Assembly: GCA_903924715.1 (NCBI GenBank)
Contig: CAIYCP010000321.1
Span: forward strand, 1 to 54,663
Source of the DNA: an uncultured beta proteobacterium
GTDB lineage: Bacteria; Pseudomonadota; Gammaproteobacteria; Burkholderiales; Burkholderiaceae_B
Direction: 5' to 3'
Length of the DNA stretch: 54,663 nucleotides
A model generated the notes under the pieces. The model worked only from the letters and a program-made list of their open reading frames with translations. It was not told the origin of the DNA and made no database searches. The position numbers and the translations under genes are program-made. Shown piece after piece: positions 32,591 to 38,421 of the stretch (its first letter is position 1; each line of letters starts with the position of its first letter).

Positions 32591-32764
32591 ATGAAAAAAC
32601 CAAAGGACATCCAAAAGATTGATAAGTTTGACCGCCCGCCCTACAAGGGGCTCACCCTCGCCCAGGTTGCCATGCGGCCAGACTCCTTAAAGGTGCTCGA
32701 TCAACCTTCGCGGGTCGCGAGCTCGCTTATCTATCCTGACGGGAGGCGAGTATGGGATCGTTAG
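32591..32764 (+). CDS. Small basic early protein (57 aa)
   Basis: ATG 32591 to TAG 32764. It begins MKKPKDIQKIDKFDRPPYKG and ends IYPDGRRVWDR, mostly polar with proline turns. It overlaps the next gene by 13 bases. No family is recognised. It is supported by the continuous coupling of frames in this operon. Confidence 0.5.
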   Translation: MKKPKDIQKIDKFDRPPYKGLTLAQVAMRPDSLKVLDQPSRVASSLIYPDGRRVWDR

Positions 32765-32940
32765 AGCTTGTTGTGGGGCTGTTTGTAGTGAGCGTGGCAA
32801 TTTCCCTTGTGTGGGTATGGGTCACCCGCTACAAGCCGCCTGTAGACCCGTTTAAGACGTTTGACAATACCCCATGCCATTGTTTGCACCCAGTCAAGTG
32901 CGACACGTTTGATAGGTGCATGAAAAATGAACATTCTTGA
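32752..32940 (+). CDS. Small membrane protein with cysteine-rich tail (62 aa)
   Basis: GGAGG lies 5 bases before the ATG. An N-terminal transmembrane segment (LELVVGLFVVSVAISLVWVW, residues 4-23) is followed by a soluble tail with CHCLHPVKCDTFDRC, which could bind a metal. The topology is probably N-out with the tail in the cytoplasm, judging by positive residues after the segment. The function is unknown. Confidence 0.6.
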   Translation: MGSLELVVGLFVVSVAISLVWVWVTRYKPPVDPFKTFDNTPCHCLHPVKCDTFDRCMKNEHS

Positions 32941-33202
32941 TGCTCAAAACAAAATTTTAGATTTTTGTTCTATCTCTCGCACGTCTAACGAACTGGCCGC
33001 AATGCTAAATTTAAATAAAAGTGAGGTGTACCTACTTCTTGAAAATCTTGTGCGAGGTCGCAGGTTAATCAAAAAAGGCGACAACAAGCGACGCGCTAAC
33101 CCCGCGCTCTTTATCCGAGTCGTTGACGTGCCTGTCGTTGTGATTGATGACAACACCACAAATAACTTTTACGCCCACAACCCCTTTGGATTGAAACCAT
33201 GA
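32927..33202 (+). CDS. Winged-helix-like small regulator (91 aa)
   Basis: Helices at residues 5-60 with SRTSNELAAMLNLNKSEVYL, a helix-turn-helix, and then a wing-like GRRLIKKGDNKRRAN. The C-terminus is a short beta/disordered tail (ending HNPFGLKP). The layout resembles small winged-helix domains. It overlaps both neighbours (14 and 4 bases). A regulator of early genes is possible; the family is not named. Confidence 0.6.
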   Translation: MNILDAQNKILDFCSISRTSNELAAMLNLNKSEVYLLLENLVRGRRLIKKGDNKRRANPALFIRVVDVPVVVIDDNTTNNFYAHNPFGLKP

Positions 33203-33456
33203 ACCCATTGAGCCCTAGCAAAATATTGCGCAACCTGGAGAACGGGTTTTTTATGACTCACGGAGAACAAGAGGAGGCCGCGACACTTATTCGAGATTTA
33301 CAAAAATCCAATGAGGCGCTGCACGCTAACATCCACGAGTACGCTGCTGAAATCGTGCAGTTACGCTCTAGGATTCGCGATGCGTTAGCGGCGCTGCAGA
33401 CTGGCCATGATCTTGACTTGGCCGTTGCAATTGAAATACTGAAGGACGCAAAATGA
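33199..33456 (+). CDS. Coiled-coil early protein (85 aa)
   Basis: After MNPLSPSKILRNLENGFF the protein is nearly all helix, with heptads (EEAATLIRDLQKSNEALHAN, EIVQLRSRIRDALAAL). The next gene encodes a similar coiled coil with the shared pieces LQKSN and EIV-LR, so the two are probably paralogues or partners. Coupled by 4-base overlaps. Confidence 0.6.
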   Translation: MNPLSPSKILRNLENGFFMTHGEQEEAATLIRDLQKSNEALHANIHEYAAEIVQLRSRIRDALAALQTGHDLDLAVAIEILKDAK

Positions 33457-33662
33457 AAGAGCAGCGTGAACAGCAGACTCTGATTGACTCGCTCGATAGC
33501 CACATCAGAGATCAAGCCGAGCAAATTGATTCGCTGCAGAAATCTAACCAGTCGCTGCTAGATACCTGCGTCAAATATTCAGATGAGATCGTCAGGCTGC
33601 GCCGAGCGGTGACTATGGAGCTAGGGCGCAAGGCCGTTGAGATACTTGGGGGTGAGAGATGA
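33453..33662 (+). CDS. Coiled-coil early protein (69 aa), paralogue of the preceding gene
   Basis: Heptad-rich (LIDSLDSHIRDQAEQIDSLQ, then LDTCVKYSDEIVRLRRAV). LQKSNQSLLD and YSDEIVRLR correspond to LQKSNEALHA and YAAEIVQLR in the preceding protein. The end has the operon's repeated junction (GGTGAGAGATGA). The function is unknown. Confidence 0.6.
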   Translation: MKEQREQQTLIDSLDSHIRDQAEQIDSLQKSNQSLLDTCVKYSDEIVRLRRAVTMELGRKAVEILGGER

Positions 33663-33976
33663 CTTTAGAACATGATTTATTACAACTTGCCCGTGATGCA
33701 ATGCGTTCGTTAATGAATGGCCGAGAGTTTGCTGTAGGTCAAACTGGGCACTATCTAAACATTATTTCAAGAATAGAGGCAGAGTTAAGCAGGCCTGAAA
33801 AAACACAACAATGGGGCAACCCAAAGTACCTGATTGAAGAGGCGGTATTAGCAGAGCGTGAGGCGTGTGCGATTACAGCATGGTCAACGGGGCATGATTT
33901 GTACTTGAAACACCATGATATTAGAGAAGTTGGTTCGGCTTGTGCCACAGCAATCAGAGCAAGGGGTGAGAAATGA
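33659..33976 (+). CDS. EREACA-family early protein, copy 1 (105 aa)
   Basis: The N-terminal half is helical. The C-terminal half carries VLAEREACAITAW and ends ACATAIRARGEK. Four other genes nearby share the pattern E-R-E/R-A-C-A followed by A-x-x-I-R-x-R at the end. The last codons contain AGGGGTGAG, which is also the ribosome site of the next gene. The function is unknown; small proteins with this tail are common in phages. Confidence 0.65.
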   Translation: MTLEHDLLQLARDAMRSLMNGREFAVGQTGHYLNIISRIEAELSRPEKTQQWGNPKYLIEEAVLAEREACAITAWSTGHDLYLKHHDIREVGSACATAIRARGEK

Positions 33977-34227
33977 TTGACGAACAAATAGAAAACTGGA
34001 TACGAAAAATGCAAACTGCCTGCAATAGGTCAGCATTAGATTCAGACATTAACATAATCAAGTTGATTCAACATATTGAAGACTTATATGAGCAAGGTCG
34101 TGCTGATGAGCGCGAGGCTTGCGCGAAGGTATGTTTGGAATTGGTTCAAGCAAAAGCGTCTGGCAAAAGTTATGAAGATGGAACAATAGATTGTGCCTCA
34201 GAAATTCGTGCAAGGGGTGAGAAATAA
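33973..34227 (+). CDS. EREACA-family early protein, copy 2 (84 aa)
   Basis: Carries ADEREACAKVCLEL (about residues 44-57) and ends CASEIRARGEK. The last five residues and the DNA encoding them are nearly the same as in copy 1, which indicates duplication or shuffling. The next ATG overlaps its stop (TAATG). Confidence 0.65.
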   Translation: MIDEQIENWIRKMQTACNRSALDSDINIIKLIQHIEDLYEQGRADEREACAKVCLELVQAKASGKSYEDGTIDCASEIRARGEK

Positions 34228-34355
34228 TGTTTATCTATACAGTAAATGACATCATTGGTGCGGCGTTGTTTGGGCTGATGCTGTTGCTTGGTTTGTTTGT
34301 TTTGGGGTTGACCGTTGTTGACAAAATTAAACGTAAATTTAGGGGTAAGAAATGA
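34227..34355 (+). CDS. Small membrane protein (42 aa)
   Basis: ATG 34227 to TGA 34355. The sequence is MFIYTVNDIIGAALFG, then a hydrophobic run (LMLLLGLFVLGLTVV) and a basic end (KIKRKFRGKK). It is a single-span inner-membrane peptide with a positive cytoplasmic tail. It is inserted between two EREACA-family genes and is overlapped by both. It ends with the same junction (AGGGGTAAGAAATGA). Confidence 0.6.
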   Translation: MFIYTVNDIIGAALFGLMLLLGLFVLGLTVVDKIKRKFRGKK

Positions 34356-34585
34356 ATGTTGACTCACCATTTGAGCAATGGCGCTTGAAATATATGAAAG
34401 GCACGGCAGCAAGCCGTGACATTATGGAGTTGCTTGCCTTGGCGTTTGAGGGTGGTCGTGTGGCAGAACGTGAGGCTTGTGCAAAGTTTCTTGATGATTT
34501 TTCTAAAACGCAGATGGTTCCTGCAAAGGATACATGGCGCATGGGCGTAATGGCTGCGGCTAATGCGGTGAGGGATAAGAAATGA
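34352..34585 (+). CDS. EREACA-family early protein, copy 3 (77 aa)
   Basis: Contains GGRVAEREACAKFLDDF (about residues 34-50) and ends AAANAVRDKK, a looser version of the shared tail. The junction AGGGATAAGAAATGA leads into the next gene. It is probably a divergent paralogue of its neighbours. Confidence 0.65.
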   Translation: MNVDSPFEQWRLKYMKGTAASRDIMELLALAFEGGRVAEREACAKFLDDFSKTQMVPAKDTWRMGVMAAANAVRDKK

Positions 34586-34818
34586 ACAAGATTGATTTAA
34601 TTATTGAAAACCTTGAGTACGCCAAACTTGTCACAGAGCAAGCGCATAAAGATGAATTGCTTGACGAAGCCCTCACCGCCGCCCGTGAGTTGAAAGCGTT
34701 TAGAGAAGTCTTGATTCGTGATAATTACATCCTGCGCTTTTACCCGTCAGACACAGGTTGGATGTGCGGCATCAGCAACGAAATGATGGATGCGATTGAT
34801 GAGGTGAAGCATGACTGA
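34582..34818 (+). CDS. Small early protein (78 aa)
   Basis: A helical N-terminus (IIENLEYAKLVTEQAHKDEL, LDEALTAARELKAF) is followed by a small domain (RFYPSDTGWMCGISNEMMDA). No family is recognised. It overlaps its neighbours by 4 and 8 bases. Confidence 0.6.
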   Translation: MNKIDLIIENLEYAKLVTEQAHKDELLDEALTAARELKAFREVLIRDNYILRFYPSDTGWMCGISNEMMDAIDEVKHD

Positions 34819-35461
34819 CCTACGCAAAGCAGCAAATACGGCGTTATATGCGTTGGAGTTTAACTATCCACTCATTGAAGATTATGGTAACAAAGAACAA
34901 CTAGATATCCATCACGAAGCTATTATGGCGCTATATAAATCACTCGCACAGCCTGAGCCAATACAAGTTCGACCCGCAGAGTTTGCAGCCACCGTTTCAG
35001 CGGGTGTCGGCGCAGACTTTGTTGGCACGCCAATGATATGGGCTGAGTGGCCTAACCCTAAACCTTCAATCGTCAGATGGTCAATACCTGTTGACCCGAA
35101 TAATTTTGGTGAGCCACTCGCACAGCCTGAGCAGAATTGGTCATTGCTCAAAGCCACGCAAGACTCGCTGCGTCAGCATATGTCTAGGGTTAAGGAGTTG
35201 GAAGCGCAGCTCGCACAGACTGAGCAAGAGCCTGTTGCGTGGATGATGCCTGATTACGGCGATGTATTGTCAGCAAGCGAGGCTGACGGTACAGGAATTT
35301 ATAACGTACCACTCTACACCGCACCGCCACGCAAAGAATGGGTCGGGCTGACGGATGAAGATGCAGCAAATATTTGTATGCAAGGTGATTTAAATGATTG
35401 GCATGACGAACAAGTTATAGACGCTGTTGAATCACGCCTCAAGGAGAAGAACGGTGGCTAA
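34811..35461 (+). CDS. Repeat-containing early protein with EPVAWM and PLYTAPP motifs (216 aa)
   Basis: Between a helical start and a C-terminal piece (EWVGLTDEDAANICMQ) lie three LAQPE-type repeats. They are encoded by an 18-base DNA repeat at 34941-34958 and 35115-35132, with a diverged 17-base copy at 35209-35225. The EPVAWM ... PLYTAPP ... GLTDE layout is widespread in proteobacterial phages but unnamed to me. The protein looks built by insertion of unrelated pieces between the repeats. Confidence 0.65.
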   Translation: MTDLRKAANTALYALEFNYPLIEDYGNKEQLDIHHEAIMALYKSLAQPEPIQVRPAEFAATVSAGVGADFVGTPMIWAEWPNPKPSIVRWSIPVDPNNFGEPLAQPEQNWSLLKATQDSLRQHMSRVKELEAQLAQTEQEPVAWMMPDYGDVLSASEADGTGIYNVPLYTAPPRKEWVGLTDEDAANICMQGDLNDWHDEQVIDAVESRLKEKNGG

Positions 35462-35822
35462 GCTACCCTACACCTACACCATCGTGCCACCCAATGCCCC
35501 GCCACAGTCAAAGTTCACGGCAGGCTCTACTGAGATAGGTCGGCTGCTCAAGCACAGCAACTACGGCGACCTGACAATCAACCAAAAACGTGATGGTATG
35601 TTTCAAGCATGGAACGAGGGCGTTTGCGGTACGCCGATTGAGTTGTCTGTGCGTGAGTTGAAGTACCAACCGAAGCTCAAGTGGCAGCTACGCACGCGGG
35701 AGGACTGCATGAAGATGCACCTGCACTTTAAAAAACAAGGCAATCAAATGGTTGCTTCGCAGTACCTGTATGAGTATGAACACTATGACGAGTTAACCAA
35801 ACTAAAGGAATTAAACACATGA
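35454..35822 (+). CDS. Conserved early protein (122 aa)
   Basis: The GTG at 35454 is chosen because AAGGAG lies 7 bases upstream; a longer frame from 35427 has no such site. It begins MAKLPYTYTIVPPNAPPQSK. NYGDLTINQKRDGMFQAW and LRTREDCMKMHLHFKKQ follow, a mixed alpha/beta protein. No family is recognised. Confidence 0.6.
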   Translation: MAKLPYTYTIVPPNAPPQSKFTAGSTEIGRLLKHSNYGDLTINQKRDGMFQAWNEGVCGTPIELSVRELKYQPKLKWQLRTREDCMKMHLHFKKQGNQMVASQYLYEYEHYDELTKLKELNT

Positions 35823-36034
35823 AAGTTGAATCAGCAATCAATCTACAAGGTATGGTTTTTACAATTGGCACAACGCCTAATGAAATCATGTTTAAAAAGG
35901 GTGAGCAGTTTAAAGATGAGATGGCAAATACCCTCCAAGTAACTGTTGATGGCAAAGACATGATGCTTGCACAAGCTCGCCGCATAGAGATGCACGACAA
36001 ACTGGATAACTGGATTGACGGGGTGGAAGAATGA
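35819..36034 (+). CDS. Small early protein (71 aa)
   Basis: Alternating strands (INLQGMVFTIGTTPNEIMFK, LQVTVDGKDMMLAQ) and an acidic helical end (KLDNWIDGVEE). It starts by ATGA overlap. No recognised family. Confidence 0.55.
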   Translation: MKVESAINLQGMVFTIGTTPNEIMFKKGEQFKDEMANTLQVTVDGKDMMLAQARRIEMHDKLDNWIDGVEE

Positions 36035-36237
36035 CCGACCAAGAGCTGATCATAAAATCAAAGATAGCGTGGCATGACAATAAAGCCAAGTACATCAACC
36101 TACCCATCTATGCAACCGATGGCACGCACTTGATAGACATCTCCTTTAAAAAAGAGGGCGACGACTGGGTGGGGCTGATGTCGCACGAGGGCATGGTTGA
36201 GCTTGTGAAATTTGCCGATGCGTTGCGCAGGCCATGA
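36031..36237 (+). CDS. Small early protein (68 aa)
   Basis: A compact sequence with SKIAWHDNKAKYINLPIY, DISFKKEGDDWVGL and a helix (GMVELVKFADALRRP). Coupled to both neighbours by 4-base overlaps. The family is not recognised. Confidence 0.55.
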   Translation: MTDQELIIKSKIAWHDNKAKYINLPIYATDGTHLIDISFKKEGDDWVGLMSHEGMVELVKFADALRRP

Positions 36238-36317
36238 ACATCCCTCACCAACTAGGCGAATGGACGCTCTGGTTTTACGGCACGATTGTTTTAATTTTAT
36301 GGATACTTAAAAAATGA
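36234..36317 (+). CDS. Membrane micropeptide (27 aa)
   Basis: ATG 36234 to TGA 36317. The sequence is MNIPHQLGEWTLWF, then a hydrophobic run (YGTIVLILWIL) and KK at the end. Both ends overlap neighbouring genes by 4 bases (ATGA), which supports translation. The function is unknown. Confidence 0.5.
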   Translation: MNIPHQLGEWTLWFYGTIVLILWILKK

Positions 36318-36574
36318 AAGAACTAACAGATTTCCAAAAAAAGTTTTTTGCCCGCGGCACAGGCGCCACGCTGTTCACGCAAGAAGAGTTTGATAACGCC
36401 CTGGCAATTGCCCGCGCCGAGATCATGCAAATCGCAATCAACACAACTAAGACCGCTATTGCGATTGAGCGCGAAGAGTGCGCCAAGGTGTGCGAACAGT
36501 TTGAGCCAGAGTCTTTTTATCTTGGCCAGTTAAACAATGCCGCCCAAGCAATCCGCAACAGGTTAAAGAAATGA
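36314..36574 (+). CDS. EREACA-family early protein, copy 4 (86 aa)
   Basis: Carries IEREECAKVCEQF (about residues 51-63) and ends NNAAQAIRNRLKK. The N-terminus (MKELTDFQKKFFARG) differs from the other copies, so the shared part is a C-terminal module fused to different starts. Confidence 0.65.
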   Translation: MKELTDFQKKFFARGTGATLFTQEEFDNALAIARAEIMQIAINTTKTAIAIEREECAKVCEQFEPESFYLGQLNNAAQAIRNRLKK

Positions 36575-36714
36575 CCGAAGACGACCTGCTAGACCTCTAC
36601 GCGCTCTTTGCCATGCTCAAGATGAACTGGGATAAGGGTGAGGAAGAAAAAGACGCTAACGACTGCTACGTCATCGCCCGCGCCATGCTTCAGGCCAAAG
36701 AACGTGCAAAGTAA
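36571..36714 (+). CDS. Small early protein (47 aa)
   Basis: ATG 36571 to TAA 36714. An acidic helical start (MTEDDLLDLYALFAMLKMNW) and ANDCYVIARAMLQAKERAK at the end. It is the last gene of the run. Its final 25 bases overlap the end of the convergent repressor gene. Confidence 0.5.
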   Translation: MTEDDLLDLYALFAMLKMNWDKGEEEKDANDCYVIARAMLQAKERAK

Positions 36715-37070
36715 AACTCGCCACGCTTTTCAAAGAAAGCGTCGAGCACCAGCCCAACCATCTCGGGGTCGTGCTTGATGCCCTCAATGACCGTACGATC
36801 AATGGTTGGGTGCTCAATGAGCTTGACGAATATTGAGCGTGCAACCTCGTTTAGGCCGTCTGGTACGACGACCTTTTTGTCGTACAGGTCAGCTCGCAGA
36901 TCCTTGCGGGTGACCTTGCCTTTGGTTGCCCGTTCAATCTTGACCGCAAGTATGGCGCTCGCTAACCTGTGGTCGTTGGCAACCAAAGACAACCAGGTGC
37001 GCGTTACCCCTACTTCCTGTGCCAATTTACCCGTAGTACCATGCTTTTTTAAGTAATCTTTTAATTTCAT
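36690..37070 (-). CDS. YdaS/Cro-like HTH repressor (126 aa)
   Basis: The N-terminal 60 residues form the helix-turn-helix domain (MKLKDYLKKHGTTGKLAQEV, then VTRTWLSLVANDHRLAS) followed by KIERATKGKVTRKDLRADLY, a typical YdaS/Cro signature. The C-terminal half (residues 70-126) is a helical extension. It is divergent from a plus-strand gene only 22 bases away, inside a 31-base element that recurs at 17204-17234. It is probably the regulator of that site; lysogeny control is inferred only. Confidence 0.8.
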   Translation of the reverse strand: MKLKDYLKKHGTTGKLAQEVGVTRTWLSLVANDHRLASAILAVKIERATKGKVTRKDLRADLYDKKVVVPDGLNEVARSIFVKLIEHPTIDRTVIEGIKHDPEMVGLVLDAFFEKRGEFYFARSLA

Positions 37071-37082
37071 GTTAACGATTGG
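37052..37082. promoter_or_regulatory. Repressor upstream/operator element (second copy at 17204-17234)
   Basis: Spans the repressor start codon and the leader of the plus-strand gene, with the palindromic GTTAAC inside GTTAACGATTGG. The near-copy at 17 kb suggests a binding site. No Shine-Dalgarno precedes the repressor ATG, so it may be translated from a leaderless message. Confidence 0.5.
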
Positions 37083-37092
37083 AGAATGTAAA

Positions 37093-37284
37093 ATGGATAA
37101 TTCTATTATGCACCATAAAGCCTACTCACCGGCCACGGCCACGAGTGTGCAGCGTACTTGGAAGCGCTGCGCTAACTGGATAGCGCCTTCAAAAGACCCT
37201 GACACGATCGCCAAGTGGGATTACTACAAGTCTTTAGCAATACGCAGTGAAACCGCCCTTCAATTCACAAAGGAACCAAAGTAA
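37093..37284 (+). CDS. Small early protein divergent from the repressor (63 aa)
   Basis: Start at ATG 37093 (MDNSIMHH) with GGAG 8 bases before; an in-frame upstream ATG at 37069 lacks one. A basic helical protein (SVQRTWKRCANWIAPSKD, then WDYYKSLAIRSETAL). The start and leader mirror those of the 62-aa gene at 17243. No family is recognised. It is coupled to the next gene by a TAATG overlap. Confidence 0.6.
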   Translation: MDNSIMHHKAYSPATATSVQRTWKRCANWIAPSKDPDTIAKWDYYKSLAIRSETALQFTKEPK

Positions 37285-37508
37285 TGTTGAGCAATATCGA
37301 GATTAAAGGCATCTTCTTAGAATGCGAGAACGAAGACCCGAACGGGATGTATGCCGATGACGTAGACGTGTTTGAGTATGGCCGTGCTATTGAGCGAGCC
37401 GTACGCGAAGACGAGCGCCGGGCTTGTATCACGCTAGTCAAGTCGCTTAACCACGAAGTTGCTAAAGCCCTGCTTGACTATCGACGCTTGTCTGACAAAG
37501 TTGAATAA
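37284..37508 (+). CDS. EREACA-like early protein, divergent copy (74 aa)
   Basis: An acidic N-terminus (IFLECENEDPNG), then GRAIERAVREDERRACITLV (residues 33-52), a relaxed form of the shared E-R-x-A-C pattern. The expected A-x-x-I-R-x-R tail is not present. It is the last plus-strand gene before the terminator at 37.51 kb. Confidence 0.6.
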   Translation: MLSNIEIKGIFLECENEDPNGMYADDVDVFEYGRAIERAVREDERRACITLVKSLNHEVAKALLDYRRLSDKVE

Positions 37509-37532
37509 AAAAAGCCCCCTGGTTAGGGGGGC
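37507..37532 (-). terminator. Strong terminator at the end of the late minus-strand arc
   Basis: On the minus strand GCCCCC/GGGGGC with a 7-base loop is followed by seven T residues (A-run at 37507-37513 on the plus strand). It lies just after the last late gene (stop at 37564) and opposite the end of the early operon, so it stops the 39-kb late transcript. Confidence 0.88.
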
Positions 37533-37563
37533 AAAACAACCCTGAACGGTTGCGGAGGAAAAT

Positions 37564-38421
37564 CTATTCTTTAGGCTTTGTGAGATACCTGTACCCTGCC
37601 CGCGCTAGGGCAGGCACCTGCATCAACGCCCCTGCACCAATTCGCATTGGGTTGCGTGACATCATCATAAGTCCACCTGCGCCGCCCAAGCCCGATATGG
37701 CAGCGTTGCCGTAGTCACCTTGGTTGTACTCGTCAATGGCGCTCGCGATGTCGTACCCTGAGGCCGCACCACCTAAAATTGGCATGACTTTGCTTTTTGA
37801 CAAAATGTCACTAGCGCCACCTACAATACTTTTGATGGCTTGGCTCGCAGAGGGCTTAGCGGCAAGCTCAGCGGCTTTGCGCTCGGCCAGTGCCTGGCGT
37901 GCTGCCTGTTCTTCAAAAACGCTACGAGGTAACAACAAATTCTCGCCAGGTCTAAACCCTCTGGTTTGCTCAGCGAGTGCTTGGGCTTTAAGGTTCTGTT
38001 GCCAAGCCTGCTTATAGTCACCCGCCTTTGTTGCCTCAAGCGCGGTGAGCTCAGGCGTCACAGTGTTTGCCCAGTTCACAACACCCGCACCGCGCCCGGT
38101 GGCCTTAGGCGTAACGCCCGCAGACGTTGGTGCGGCACCAGGGGCACCAGGGGCGCTAGGAACGCCCTCAGCGGCCACTGCGCGTGCAATATCGGCCACA
38201 GAGGCCGTAGGCGCAGGGGTCGGTCGAATAGCGCGGTACGCAGCGACTGGCGCACCTACGGCAGCCCCAACGGCCGCAGGTACCAGGTTGGCGTCAATGT
38301 CAGACGGGGGCGTAGGCTCGTTAAACGACTGTTGCATCAAGTCAACGTGCTTTGCGTAGTGGCCGCCCATGCCCTCTAAACGACGAGCGGCAGCTTCATA
38401 AGAGGATTCTTGCTCAGCCAT
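37564..38421 (-). CDS. Internal virion/ejection-type protein (285 aa)
   Basis: Rich in Ala, Gly and Pro, with a helical start (QESSYEAAARRLEGMGGHYA) and a Pro/Ala linker (PTSAGVTPKATGRGAG). A C-terminal hydrophobic, glycine-zipper-like part follows (PILGGAASGYDIASAI, ISGLGGAGGLMMMSRNP). It is the last gene of the internal-protein block. The glycine-zipper segments could insert in the host membrane during DNA ejection, by analogy with podovirus ejection proteins. Confidence 0.6.
   Translation of the reverse strand: MAEQESSYEAAARRLEGMGGHYAKHVDLMQQSFNEPTPPSDIDANLVPAAVGAAVGAPVAAYRAIRPTPAPTASVADIARAVAAEGVPSAPGAPGAAPTSAGVTPKATGRGAGVVNWANTVTPELTALEATKAGDYKQAWQQNLKAQALAEQTRGFRPGENLLLPRSVFEEQAARQALAERKAAELAAKPSASQAIKSIVGGASDILSKSKVMPILGGAASGYDIASAIDEYNQGDYGNAAISGLGGAGGLMMMSRNPMRIGAGALMQVPALARAGYRYLTKPKE

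Noticed and set aside
37514..37532. Fifth member of the hairpin-leader set
   Set aside because: The loop is longer, a T-run follows on the minus strand and no gene start lies next to it, so it is a terminator.
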